Source of the DNA: Romanomermis culicivorax
Lineage: Eukaryota > Nematoda > Enoplea > Mermithida > Mermithidae
Direction of reading: 5' to 3'
DNA: 64,000 nt
NCBI GenBank assembly: GCA_963922205.1
Contig: CAWUHX010000121.1
Coordinates: 1-64,000, forward strand
Position numbers and translations under genes: made by a program. Shown piece by piece: positions 9,888-19,829 of the stretch. Numbering within the stretch: the stretch's first letter is position 1; each line of letters starts with the position of its first letter. Below the pieces are notes generated by a model, which saw only the letters and a list, made by a program, of their open reading frames with translations, was not told the DNA's origin and did no database searches.

Positions 9888-10199
9888 ATGGATAGTAGTA
9901 ATAGTACGCATTCAGAAACGTCTCGCATTAGCGTTTGGGAGTTTTTTGGAAAACGTCTACCTCGAAACGAAGTGGTTTTCTTCAGTCAGGTCATACTAAT
10001 ATACATTGTAGTCATTACAGCTATAATAAATTTATCTCTCTACAATAATAATACACAATTGTGGGTTGGTCTTTTGTGCGCTTGTATAGGATATTTATTA
10101 CCTAGCCCCGTACCGACCGTATTACAGTCATCTAATTCATTGAAGACTGTACCTATAGCAACAGCAAACAACAACATTATAAATAATGACAACCTTTGA
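9888..10199 (+). CDS. Conserved small two-TM Polinton protein (103 residues)
   Basis: The segment SVWEFFGKRLPRNEVVFFSQ is strongly reminiscent of a short protein conserved beside the penton gene in many Polintons. Two membrane segments are visible, at about residues 29-52 and 58-74, followed by a polar asparagine-rich tail. It overlaps the penton start by 14 nt. Function is unknown; its constant place in the capsid module suggests a virion or assembly-site membrane protein. Confidence 0.85.
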   Translation: MDSSNSTHSETSRISVWEFFGKRLPRNEVVFFSQVILIYIVVITAIINLSLYNNNTQLWVGLLCACIGYLLPSPVPTVLQSSNSLKTVPIATANNNIINNDNL

Positions 10200-11103
10200 A
10201 GATCAATTTTATATCACATTACCTAGTAATAGCAAAAATGGAAACAAACCCTCTGATTTTTCAGCCCATCTACCTTACCGTTTAAAACTAGATGGCAACT
10301 GGGAGGTAGGACTAAGTGAAATAATATACCCCTATAGTTGGGCTACATTTACCAATCATGGTGGAGATAATGTAATAACGTTAACTACGGATGGTGTTGG
10401 AAATAAGGTCAAAAAAATTAAAGTAATTGTTTTTGAAAAACATTACTTTACCATATCTGAATTAATTGAAGAGTTGAATGCAAAAGTTGGAGCAGCTATT
10501 GCCGGAACTAACATGGAAATCATGTTTTCATACGATGAACATAGTAGAGGATTAGTTAATTTGAAAATAAAAAGTGGTACAATCTTACGTAAAATCGAAA
10601 TAAGCAAACGATTAATGGAGCTTCTCGGATTTGGCGCTACCAATACTGAGGCCTATGCAACTGCTGATGATTTTTTAAATAGAGCTGTGAATATTAACTT
10701 ATATACTGTTGGAGAGAAACCTCCAAAAAATTCTAACACACATATTCCACCATCCAAAGCTGTTTTTCTTGCCGAGCCTGGAACTAATCATTTATACATG
10801 TTAGGTATTCAACCACCAAATTTGAATGATTTACAGAATTTTTATGTTTACTGTAATATTATTGAAAATCAGATTGTTGGAAATACTTTAGCGCCGCTTT
10901 TACGTATAGTAAATGTTCAGGGAAAATACAAAGATAATGTGAGTCGTTTATATGAAACACCTCACTATATACCAATTCAATTGAAAGAAATTACAGTACT
11001 CGAGATTAATATAAAAAACAGTATGAATGAGCTTATACCCTTTCAGTTTGGGAATGTTATAGTTAAATTACATTTTCGGCGACGTACTCCTTTATTCCTA
11101 TAA
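10186..11103 (+). CDS. Penton (minor capsid protein, single jelly-roll)
   Basis: The 305-residue product begins with FYITLPSNS and continues with LDGNWEVGLSEIIYP, the hallmark start of the Polinton minor capsid protein that forms the fivefold vertices. Beta-rich sequence continues to the C-terminus (FGNVIVKLHFRRRTPLFL). Length and position upstream of the major capsid gene fit the family. It overlaps the upstream membrane-protein gene, so both may share one transcript. No breaks were seen. Confidence 0.93.
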   Translation: MTTFEDQFYITLPSNSKNGNKPSDFSAHLPYRLKLDGNWEVGLSEIIYPYSWATFTNHGGDNVITLTTDGVGNKVKKIKVIVFEKHYFTISELIEELNAKVGAAIAGTNMEIMFSYDEHSRGLVNLKIKSGTILRKIEISKRLMELLGFGATNTEAYATADDFLNRAVNINLYTVGEKPPKNSNTHIPPSKAVFLAEPGTNHLYMLGIQPPNLNDLQNFYVYCNIIENQIVGNTLAPLLRIVNVQGKYKDNVSRLYETPHYIPIQLKEITVLEINIKNSMNELIPFQFGNVIVKLHFRRRTPLFL

Positions 11104-11233
11104 ACATAGTATCAAATTTTTATTTACTCATTCATTTGCAATTGGACACGTTGTCGTCAGGTTGAATTTTTGCAAACGCTCTTAATTAATTAATTCATTT
11201 AGTTGTTGTTCTTTTTGATTTTCAAAGCAAAAT

Positions 11234-11770
11234 ATGCATACCGTATTTATTCCTGAAACCGTTGATTACTGGATCAAAATTTATCAACATAGTATTCAAG
11301 ATAATCAATTTCAATTAGGTGGTAGTTTAGAAGGTTTTCGAGCAGCATACCCGTATTATTATAGACATCAAGGAGCTGGAGTTGGTAATTTTTTTAAGAG
11401 TTTGTGGCGTCTAGCTATGCCTTTGTTAAAATCTGCAGGAAAGCATGCACTTGCTGCAGGTTCCAAAATTGCAGGTGATGTTGTAGAAGGTCGTTCTTTT
11501 AAAGAAAGTGTTGCTGAGCATGGACGAAACGCAGCTGGTAGCTTATTACACGAAACGGGCGATCGCATTCATAAAGGAAAAGGTTTAGGGAAGCGTAAAC
11601 ATATAAATTCTACGATACATATAAAAAGCAATAAAAAGTTAAATGATGGTCAGCGTCAACAACATCAACATCAAAAACAACATAAACGTAAACACCTGAA
11701 ACGACGTTCCTCATTCTTAAAAAAGACTCCACGTAGAGTAGTCGGTTTCAAGGATATCTATTCAAAATGA
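11234..11770 (+). CDS. pVI-like basic virion protein (178 residues)
   Basis: After about 30 residues there is Q-L-G-G (GG at 29-30), then a tyrosine-rich linker, and an amphipathic stretch GVGNFFKSLWRLAMPLLKSA followed by an alanine/glycine-rich helix and ESVAEHGRNAAGSLL. The last 70 residues are extremely basic with glutamine/histidine runs. A short leader, GG cut site and amphipathic helix is the plan of the membrane-lytic cement protein pVI of adenoviruses; related Polinton proteins share it. The basic tail probably binds DNA. Its stop overlaps the major capsid start codon as ATGA. Confidence 0.75.
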   Translation: MHTVFIPETVDYWIKIYQHSIQDNQFQLGGSLEGFRAAYPYYYRHQGAGVGNFFKSLWRLAMPLLKSAGKHALAAGSKIAGDVVEGRSFKESVAEHGRNAAGSLLHETGDRIHKGKGLGKRKHINSTIHIKSNKKLNDGQRQQHQHQKQHKRKHLKRRSSFLKKTPRRVVGFKDIYSK

Positions 11771-13164
11771 GTAAATTTATTGATGCTGCGTCGTCTCCTA
11801 GTAGTAAAACGGAGTTAGATTTATTTACCGTACCTCCAACACAAGTTGCTATTCGTAGAAGTTTTTGGTCTGAAATTCAGTTACAAAATCCTTGTACTAA
11901 TGAAGGACCTTACGAGTTTGTTATTTCACCTGATTCATATATGTTGGACTTATCAAAAAATTTTATATATTTTACTATTCGAATTACGAAAGCTAATGGC
12001 GCTGCTTGCGTTTTAACAGCAGACGCCAACAATAACCTTACTGGAAATGTTGTAGCACCAATTAATTTGATCGGCAAAACATTTTTTAAACAGATCAAGA
12101 TGTACTTAAATGGAAAATTAATATCTGACAGGTAAGTTTTATAATTAAATGTATGTTTACCTTTTTTAATTTTATCATTTTAACATTTCAGTGGGGATAG
12201 ATACGCTTACAGATCTTATTTGGAAACGGAATTGAACTATGGTCGTGATGCTAAGTCGACACATGTTGCAGCTGCTGGTTATGCTTTTGAAAATGGCGAT
12301 GTTCTCGATATAAAGAAAAACAAGGGTGCTTTGGAAAGAGTTCAGATGTTCAAAAACAGTACAGTTGTTGAATTAATGGCTCCTATACACGCCGATCTAT
12401 TTATGCAAGAACGTTTTCTATTGAATCAATGTACTTTGAAAATTGATTTATACAGACATAGAGATGATTTTTGTTTGCAAAAATTTATAGCTACTGACAA
12501 CGAAGCTTATAAAATCGAGGTTAAAAGCATGTCTCTATTTATTAAAAAAGTTGAAGTTGCGGATAATATCAATCTAGCTATTGAATCCATGTTACAAAAT
12601 ACAGCTGCAAAATACCCTATTCGTCGATGTCATGTTACAAGTCTATACATAACAACTAGTCGTCGCTCAGCTCCTCTGAACTCATTGTTCACAGGTCCTT
12701 TACCTCGTCGTCTCGTTGTGGCGCTCGTTGATGGTTCGGCTGCTAGGGGTGATTATAATCAAAGCCCCTTCAATTTTAAGCATTTCGGATTAAACGAGAT
12801 TAAAATAACAAGTGGTACTACAACCTTACCTACAACACCATATATGCTAAATTTTAAAGAAAACAAATATTTGCGCACTTTTGTACAATTATTTGAGGGT
12901 GTAGGAATCGGTACAGATAACAAGGGTAATGAAATTACCCGAAATTCTTTTACAACGCATAACACGGTTTTTGTTTTTGATTTGACTCCTTGCGGTATGG
13001 ATGGTAATTTTTGGGAACTCGTACGTGAAGGAACCACTAGTTTACAGATGAATTTTGGAGAGGATATACCAGATGGCGGTATTGAAGCACTTATATACGC
13101 AGAATTTGACTCTCTCGTAATGATTGATAAAAATCGTGAAACCTTTACAGATTATAGTATTTAA
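11767..13164 (+). CDS. MCP: Major capsid protein (double jelly-roll), spliced
   Basis: Forms the hexon-like shell. Exon 1 is 11767-12131 and exon 2 is 12192-13164; the 60-nt intron begins GTAAGT, ends TTTCAG and yields 445 residues in one frame. The N-terminus SKTELDLFTVPPTQVAIRR is the typical start of Polinton capsid proteins, and later segments (FFKQIKMYLNGKLIS, QERFLLNQCTLKIDLYRH, FDLTPCGMDGNFWELVREG) fit the double jelly-roll family. The start overlaps the pVI-like gene by four nucleotides. AATAAA at 13209-13214 follows 45 nt after the stop. Confidence 0.95.
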
Positions 13165-13208
13165 ATACGTTATATTTATATGTACATTTCATCTCATTTT
13201 TTTATAAT

Positions 13209-13214
13209 AATAAA
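13209..13214 (+). terminator. Polyadenylation signal after the capsid gene
   Basis: AATAAA 45 nt downstream of the capsid stop codon, followed by T-rich sequence. Likely 3' end of the capsid-module transcript. Confidence 0.5.
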
Positions 13215-13481
13215 AAATCACTTATAGTTGTTGTTTATACACTCCTTCTCTTTAGCTATTGTTTAGAAATATTCTTTTAATTTATTCCTAATTATAAATG
13301 AGCTTCCTTTTATTACTCCTTCTTTCCTTTATTTTCTCCTTTAATTCTACAGTACTATGTAATTATCTTGTACGTTCTTTTTTACCCTAAGACCTGTTTG
13401 TGCATATTCTCTACATATCGTTTACTCGTACATCTCTAAATATCTGACTACAGTAAACCCTTTTTTATATTCCCGAAGTTG

Positions 13482-13519
<38 letters not shown>

Positions 13520-14104
13520 TCATAGTAGAACTCTAAAGAAATTACCTTTACTATTAAACGCAATAAATAAAAAATTTTATTAATTTTAATTCAATTTAAT
13601 TTATTCGAAACAAAATATATACAAAATTTAAAACAAAATAAAATAAATTATACATATATACAAAATTTAAAACAAAACAAAATAAAATATACATATATAC
13701 ACCCTCCTTCGCCGCCGCCACCGCCGTCGCACCCCCACGCTAAACGTTTCACGCGTATCCACTAAAAATTTTACAAATTTTAATAACTATTTTAGTTAAA
13801 CAAAAATTTTTACTCTAATATATCATTTAACTGTTAAGTAATAGGTACAAGATCTATCAATAACCTTTATTTTATCGTAAAATTTTATCATATAAATCGT
13901 GTAAATAATTGAAAACTTCTAGAATATTCTAGAAATGTTCTTTGTTAAGTTTTAGACAACTCAGCTATATACCATACATTAATATACATAAATTAGAAAT
14001 CTGTAGCATGTTGCAGTTGTACTAAAAGCTTATAATAATTTTACTCTCATTAAATATAAAATTTATATGTCTACTACATGTTTTAACTATAACATCTGAA
14101 CTTA
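13215..14104. repeat. Non-coding tail with (CA)n, a two-copy 40-bp repeat and a CCG tract
   Basis: Contains a (CA)n microsatellite at 13482-13518, two near-identical 40-bp AT-rich units at about 13621-13700 (AAAATTTAAAACAAAA core), and a short CCG/CCA tract at 13709-13731. The element's right terminal inverted repeat may be here, but without the left end I cannot recognise it. No gene was seen. Confidence 0.5.
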
Positions 14105-14530
14105 CTAGAAACGCGGCAGCGCTAATTTTACCCTCTCCTCGACGTAGCGACCGTCGGCGTTTTCCCATTCAGCCCTCGCACCTGGGGGGAGGATATTCCA
14201 CAGGTGCGAGGCTAGCTGGCCGTCGACCAGCGAAGGGTTTTCAAACATCCGGCGTAGACGTTTCATGAAACCCCAAAAGGGTTTCTGTCTAGCCGGATAT
14301 TCAACCCCTCGCTGGCTTTTCCACCAGCTCTTGAAGTCCGTCGAGGCCTCCTCCCAGAAGACGGACGCCCACGCGTCAATGTCGGCCGTCGTTAAAAACG
14401 GCTCTAAATTAATAATAATGAAATAGTATACATATGAATTTTTAATTCAAAATATTTGTAAAATCAGTGTACCGTAAGCCTCGTAGGCGGCTCTCAACGT
14501 CGAAATAAACGTAACGAAAACGGCTTCCAT
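14105..14530 (-). CDS. Spliced 118-residue tryptophan-rich protein, HMG-box-like C-terminal half
   Basis: Exon 1 is 14530-14473 and exon 2 is 14403-14105 on the minus strand; the 69-nt intron starts GTACAC and ends TTTAG, and the spliced frame has 119 codons with stop. Exons are GC-rich while the intron and flanks are AT-rich, which supports coding. The first half holds WASVFWEEAS and FKSWW. The second half, from about residue 62 (KPFWGFMKRLRRMF) through QLASHLWNILPPGARAEW to YVEERVKL, follows HMG-box helix spacing and resembles the HMG-like protein at 6360-6822 in pattern. It could be Polinton cargo or a separate host gene; a conserved 51-bp direct repeat lies just upstream. Family unknown. 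Confidence 0.6.
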
Positions 14531-14679
14531 TGTTAGTCTCGGGTGTCGCGCGCAAGTACAAAAATAAGAATGGTTCTTCTTCTTCTATTTTTTCTATTTA
14601 TACCTCTTTACCCTCATTAAACCTTTTCCGGTTTTTTCTGCTTTTTTGGTTGAATCTTTTCGGTTTTTCTTTGAAGGTT

Positions 14680-14815
14680 CTATCAAAATAACAATAATCA
14701 CCACCTTAATTGTTTTGGTATTGCGTCTCTTTAAAGGTTTTAGGCTCTAGGTTATTCTAGAAAACTATCAAAATAATAATAATCACCACCTTAATTGTTT
14801 TGGTAAAGCGTCTCT
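14680..14815. repeat. 51-bp direct repeat upstream of the 118-residue gene
   Basis: Units at 14680-14730 and 14765-14815 differ at about three positions and share CACCACCTTAATTGTTTTGG and GCGTCTCT. They lie 150-285 bp upstream of the minus-strand start at 14530, mirroring the duplicated promoter block of the polymerase region. A control role is inferred. Confidence 0.55.
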
Positions 14816-15020
14816 TGCTACCGTGTTTTATAGAACCTTTGACCTTTTCTAGCATTTCTAATTGGTTTTATGATCTAAATGGCTTCAGCTGTCTAACCTT
14901 TCTATGTTTGCTCCGGGAAACACTCTGTATACAAAACCACATCTACCTACATAAATCATCCAATATAATGTATTAATTTCCGATACGTAGAATAACGTTC
15001 ATGTATTGATGATTTAATTC

Positions 15021-15054
<34 letters not shown>

Positions 15055-15119
15055 CAAATATTTTTTGAGGTATCAATTACTTTTTACATTTAGAATATTT
15101 TGCATCTCAACTATTCACT
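14816..15119. other. Non-coding, pyrimidine tract
   Basis: No gene was seen. A CTTTT-repeat pyrimidine tract lies at about 15018-15055. Confidence 0.4.
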
Positions 15120-16060
15120 TTTCTACATGCGCTTTACGCCCCACTCTTTTGGGTCATTTTTCTATAAAGAATTTGATCATTTACGATTTTATAAGTATAA
15201 ACCCGTAGGAATAATGTTTCAAGTTTTATAGACTCTTAGAGTTTTTGTATGTGGAATTGAGCATTCTGATCTAAAAGACCGTTCTAATTTGGACGATCGT
15301 TCAGTATGCAGGGCTTCCACTTCACTTCTCTGTGAACCTGCAGACGGTGCACCTCTTATTTTGGAGCCCGAGGGCACGATTTTTGAAGGACTTCCTCCGT
15401 GGGCGGAGGGGGTCAATTTTATAAATGAATTCTTTCTTTTATGTTTTTCATTTTTTGTTCACGTTATTATTTTTTGTATTTAGACTATAATATTTTAGTG
15501 ATAAACAAAAATAAAATAGTGTTTCAAAAGTTTTATAATAAAATAAAATGTTGCATTGAATTAAAAATTTTTGATACGTAAAGATTTTTTAACTTGTCAA
15601 ATTTTCCGCACGCTTTTTACGACCTTCTTGTTTGGTCATCTTTCTATGAAAGACCTTTTTTGTCTACATGCTTTTTACGGCCAGCTCGCTCTGGTCATTT
15701 TTATAAAAGACCTTCTTGGTCATTTTTGGCAGAACATCAAAATTTTTACGCATGCACCCGTAAAGATAATGTTTCATCGCGTAATGACCCTCCCGAGAAT
15801 TTACCCATTAAACAGACCATTACTGACCAGATTGACCGTTCTGACATTTGTTGACTTGAACGATCGTTCAGAAAATGGGACCTCCGAAATATTTTTACAC
15901 CTGCAGGTGGCACCCTTTTGACAAAGGGGGTCCGGGGTGCAAATTTTTGTGGGCTTCCTCTTCCCAGAGGGGAAGCCATTTTTACACACAATCTCTTTTT
16001 ATTTCTTTTCCATTTTTTGTTCATTTTAGTTTTCCTTTTTACGTTCATCAATGATTTTCC
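15120..16060. repeat. Two diverged copies of a ~400-bp hairpin-rich repeat
   Basis: Copy 1 spans about 15129-15480 and copy 2 about 15603-16060. In the same order both contain a GCTTTTTACG...GGTCATTTTTCTATAAAG module (present twice or more in copy 2), ACCCGTA plus ATAATGTTTCA, GACGATCGTTCAG or GAACGATCGTTC (perfect palindrome at 15857-15868), CCTGCAG, a GC-rich hairpin, and a TTCATTTTTTGTTCA tail. Copy 2's hairpin pairs GGCTTCC with GGAAGCC around 15950-15976. This looks like a non-autonomous mobile or structural repeat; I do not recognise the family. Confidence 0.5.
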
Positions 16061-16149
16061 TTTTCCACGCACAGTAACACATTTATTACCATAATCGAAA
16101 AATTACCGTAATTCTACAATTACGGTAACTCTAGAACATGCATTTTTAA

Positions 16150-16355
16150 CCTTGCGACCTATAAATCGACCTATATGTTTTCTGTACGACCTATAAATCG
16201 ACGAAGAAATTAACCGTATATGTTTACTGTACGACCTGTAAATCCGACAAAAGCAAAACGTGTATGTTTACTGTACGACCTATAAATCGAAAAAAAGTGA
16301 CAAATTATAGGTCGTACACAAAAGATAGGAGTATCCTTAAGCGTACGACCTATAC
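16150..16355. repeat. Degenerate tandem array of ACGACCTATAAATCGA units with an inverted copy
   Basis: The word GACCTATAAATCGA or a close variant occurs at about 16156, 16187, 16232 and 16275, joined by TATATGTTTACTGT spacers of variable length. An inverted TATAGGTCGT lies at about 16306-16315 and a partial direct copy at 16344-16353. The inverted pair can form a hairpin. It is not a CRISPR: the spacers are similar to each other and the setting is eukaryotic. Confidence 0.55.
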
Positions 16356-17930
16356 GGGCCGGCCTTACTACTAACAAAATTACAAAAATTTTGAGCGGTT
16401 GACCAGGATCGAAATTCTAAAAACGAGTCAGCATCAGTAGCATGGAATTTCACCCAAATAACTATGAAGACTTTTCGGGCGTGGATTCTATTCGCGTGAT
16501 TTAAATTATTTTTTTGCACCTACATTATTTTGTCACTTTTTGTCTTTCTTTTATTTTTATGTTTTTTGTCTTTTTTTTGTTTTTTTGTCTTTCTTTTGTT
16601 TTTTGACCTTCTTTTGTTTTTTGCCTTTCTTCTTTCACCTTTTATCTTTTTAGTAGATATTTTTTCGAAAAAGAAGAAAAAATCAAACTCGCACTGAAAA
16701 GTTCGTATCAGAAACGTATCTGAGTGAAGTGGAAACCCTATAAACCCCTCACGCCAATCACCCTTTCATTTTTTAGCAATATAATTAGCATATTTGTCAG
16801 TGACTATATCCTTTTGAAGTCAAGTCATTTTTTTCACAATCATTAATTCCAATAGTCTATTTTTTATAAAAGTAAATTTAAAAAATTTTGAAAATACAAA
16901 AGCCCTACTGTAAAATTCTGTACTACTCCACAAATTGATGAAGTCCAGTTGAGCATACTAAGAAATTTTCAATTCTATCTGGTATAATGGCTAAGAAGGA
17001 AATCGCAAAAGTATAAAATAGTACTTGCTTTCCACTATTCTTTACAAGCAGTTATAGAAAACAAATCATAAGGTGTTGAACTGTCTTTATGGAAAATTGA
17101 TTTACTGAAAAATTTATAAATTGAGTTACTTCATTCTGATTTTTACCGTCGCTATCGTATTTTAAAGTAAAAAATTTTTTAGAATATTGTTAAGCTTTTT
17201 CTATAGTCAATTTATTTTGAAATGGCAAATATAGAAAACCTATGAAAGTAAGTTCAATTTGGAGAAAATAATAAACTTCTTACTGTAATTATTGACAAAA
17301 AAATTCCTCGTTCATCAGCGAACGAATAGACCGACAGAGAATTTTTTCCAATAATTTGATCAAATGCACTAGAGATATCGACATATGCTTTTTGGGGGAC
17401 GGATTTTCCAAAATTTTAGGATTTTAGGAGGATCCCCGAAGAAAAAACATTTCATTTTTTCGTCAAAATTTCGTCTTCGTGAATGGTTTTCACTGAAAAA
17501 TGTTTTAAAAAAATAGTAATTTCCGTCTAAAAACCGTAAAAAATGTAAATCGACATGTTAGCCGTTTTTGCTGAAAAATGAGCATTTTTAATAAAAATTT
17601 TTTCAATTTTTCTAGGCTAAAAATGTTTGGGTCCCTATGTCTATAGCAATATGATTGGAAAATTCTGAGGAGATTCTTATGACACACCCTTCCCCACAAT
17701 TACATGTTTTGTTTTATCAAAATCCAAAAGTAGCTAAGCGTAGTTTTGTTTATTTCATTTCGGTCGATCTTTGTCCTCCTTTCTACAGTATACAGTTTTA
17801 TTTTTCGTTGAAAATATTGCGTCAAGTGAAACTTACTTTTTTCTGTCGCTGCATCCGCCATTATAAAGTAAATGAACTATAGGATAGTATGATTACTGTA
17901 GAATAATTTATTATAGCACATGTTTTGCAG
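16356..17930. other. Non-coding, AT-rich; upstream intron or flank of the transporter gene
   Basis: T-rich low-complexity runs (16520-16650) and unstructured AT-rich sequence. I looked for the preceding exons of the vesicular glutamate transporter gene and saw none, so at least this stretch is probably intron. Confidence 0.5.
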
Positions 17931-19829
17931 GATTCAACGTCAATCATTTGGATTTGGCGCCCAGGTACGCCAGTATTCTGATGGGCATGTCCAACGGTAT
18001 GGGCACTTTCGCCGGTATGATTTGCCCGGCGGTGACGGAAAAATTGACAAAAACCTATGTAAGTAAATTATCGAATCTGCCAAGTTTATCGTAATCGATA
18101 AGGCCACGAAAGCTACAGTATCTTCGAAACTGAAATTCTTGTCGTCAAATATTTATTTGATGATAAAAACCAAATTACAGAAAGTTCGTGGTTGGGAAAC
18201 GGTTTTTCTGTTGGCCGGCATGATACATTTGACCGGAGTTTTATTCTACGCAATTTTCGCCTCGGGCGAAAAGCAACCTTGGGCCGAGCCACCCGAAGAC
18301 GAGGAGAATGAGGCGTCGGCCGCCGCCAGAGGTAAAAAACAAACATTTGGACCCTGGAATAGTGTTTCAATTTTATGGTGTCAAAAATGGCGATGAGAAT
18401 TTTTCAGCAATGTTATTGAATAGATCTGTTCAAAATCTATCGATTGATACGAACAAAAAAAAATTCTATGTCCAAATCAGGTTTTCTTAAACTTTGAACT
18501 GGTGATTCTCATTTTCACTTTTGAAAAAGCCTGACAGGTCAAACCGAACGTTACATTTTGTTTGCATATTTTGATATCGAAACAAAACGGTTTTTTTCAA
18601 GAACCGGAACCGGAATCGGAGCACTTTCAAGTTGATATAGAAATTGGAATACAAACTTTCTTATGAAGAATTCGAAATTGAAACTTTATTCATCAAACAG
18701 GAAATGATCAGTTTTTTTAGTATTATGAGTCAAAAACATCGAACAGTCACAATAGGCGTATTTTTGAATAGTAATAGATTTCGCCAGATTTTCAAAAATT
18801 TACATGTGGTATAACTATTTTATAGACAGTCATTTTTTCGATGATAAAATTTTGATAATCTTCAGAAGAGATCTTTGCTATAAATTACTCTAAATGCTCA
18901 GAATCGTTGAATTTTTTATCAACTCTTCAAAGATCAAACATATGGATTGAGCTAAAAAATTTTTCTGTATCAAAAAAAAATGCAAATTTGGTTAAAGATC
19001 ATCAAAATATGGAATGGGGTTCAGCCAGAAGATGAGAATACAATAAGTTAAAAGAAAGTGGGCCGAATTCGAAAGAAAGCATTGCGGGGCAAGCACACCC
19101 ATTCATTTGATTGGTCGAAATTTTATCGAATTTTTAGCGTTTACTGCATCTGATTCATATATTCTTGTTTATGTACTACCTTTTGGGTTTTGACAGCTTT
19201 TTCCGGTTTATTAGTTGAAATCCCGCTTGGTTTAGGCTTAGAAGAGAAACTCAAAAAATCTATATATTTTTTCAATCGATCAAATGGTGGTTGTGTTCTC
19301 TCTGCATACTGAATTCAAAACGCTTGTTTTGCAAAGAATCGGAATCGACACCATCCGGAGAGTGATAAGAAATTTTCATTCTCTCAAGTGAATGAAAATT
19401 ATGAGTTAAAATTTTTTTCTATGTATCAAACTTGGAATCAGAATAATTCGGAATCGAAACAATTCCAATTCATAAGAAAAAAATCTCGAAATTTTTACAA
19501 TCCCTGAATCGAAATTAACCCTTGATCGGATTTCGAAAAATCGATCACGTCTAAAAAGTACTCGTTTATCCACAATGTCGATGTTTTTTCGAACTTCATC
19601 TGAATCTTTTTGAAAATGAATTATATTTTCAGCAAAAATCGGTTCGATAGGTTACGGTACGATGACCAATAACGGAAACGACGGCGACCTGAACTATCAA
19701 AGTTTCCAAATAAATAACAAAAAGTACAGTAATGCCTCGAACTTGAGCGGCACAGAAACCCTAACGGGCAAAAACGGCCGGCACGATTCCAGTAATGTTA
19801 GACATAGCGATATTTACGCGGGTTATTGA
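17931..19829 (+). CDS. VGLUT: Vesicular glutamate transporter (SLC17A6/7/8, EAT-4 type), last three exons
   Basis: Loads glutamate into synaptic vesicles. Exons are 17931-18058, 18181-18331 and 19633-19829, with GT/AG introns of 122 and 1301 nt and consistent phases. Exon 1 here encodes [19 protein letters not shown] and [13 protein letters not shown], near-diagnostic of vesicular glutamate transporters. The second encodes the last membrane helix and [12 protein letters not shown], also highly conserved. The third gives the variable cytoplasmic tail with a YGTMT motif, ending DIYAGY. The N-terminal two thirds are absent from the window; the first exon starts in phase 1, so a preceding exon must exist, perhaps to the left of the Polinton. 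Intact as far as visible. Confidence 0.95.

Larger units (their letters stand above)
1..13214. mobile_element. Polinton/Maverick virus-like DNA transposon, left end outside the window
   Basis: This block carries the diagnostic Polinton set: protein-primed family B DNA polymerase, RVE integrase with chromodomain, A32/FtsK-like ATPase, adenain-like cysteine protease, penton and major capsid protein. Polymerase runs leftward and everything else rightward from a shared control region at 2.8-3.6 kb. The genes are tightly packed, often overlapping by 4-26 nt, and I see no frameshift or internal stop in any, so the copy looks young or under selection. The left terminal inverted repeat and target duplication lie outside the window. 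The right end is set here at the polyadenylation signal after the capsid gene but is not resolved; it could lie as far as about 14.8 kb. Confidence 0.93.

Noticed and set aside
13215-14104. Right terminal inverted repeat of the Polinton
   Set aside because: No pairing partner in the window, so no end could be supported.
16150-16355. CRISPR-like array
   Set aside because: Spacers are similar and irregular, units degenerate, and the genome is eukaryotic; the 17-bp array at 27.8 kb has no spacers at all.
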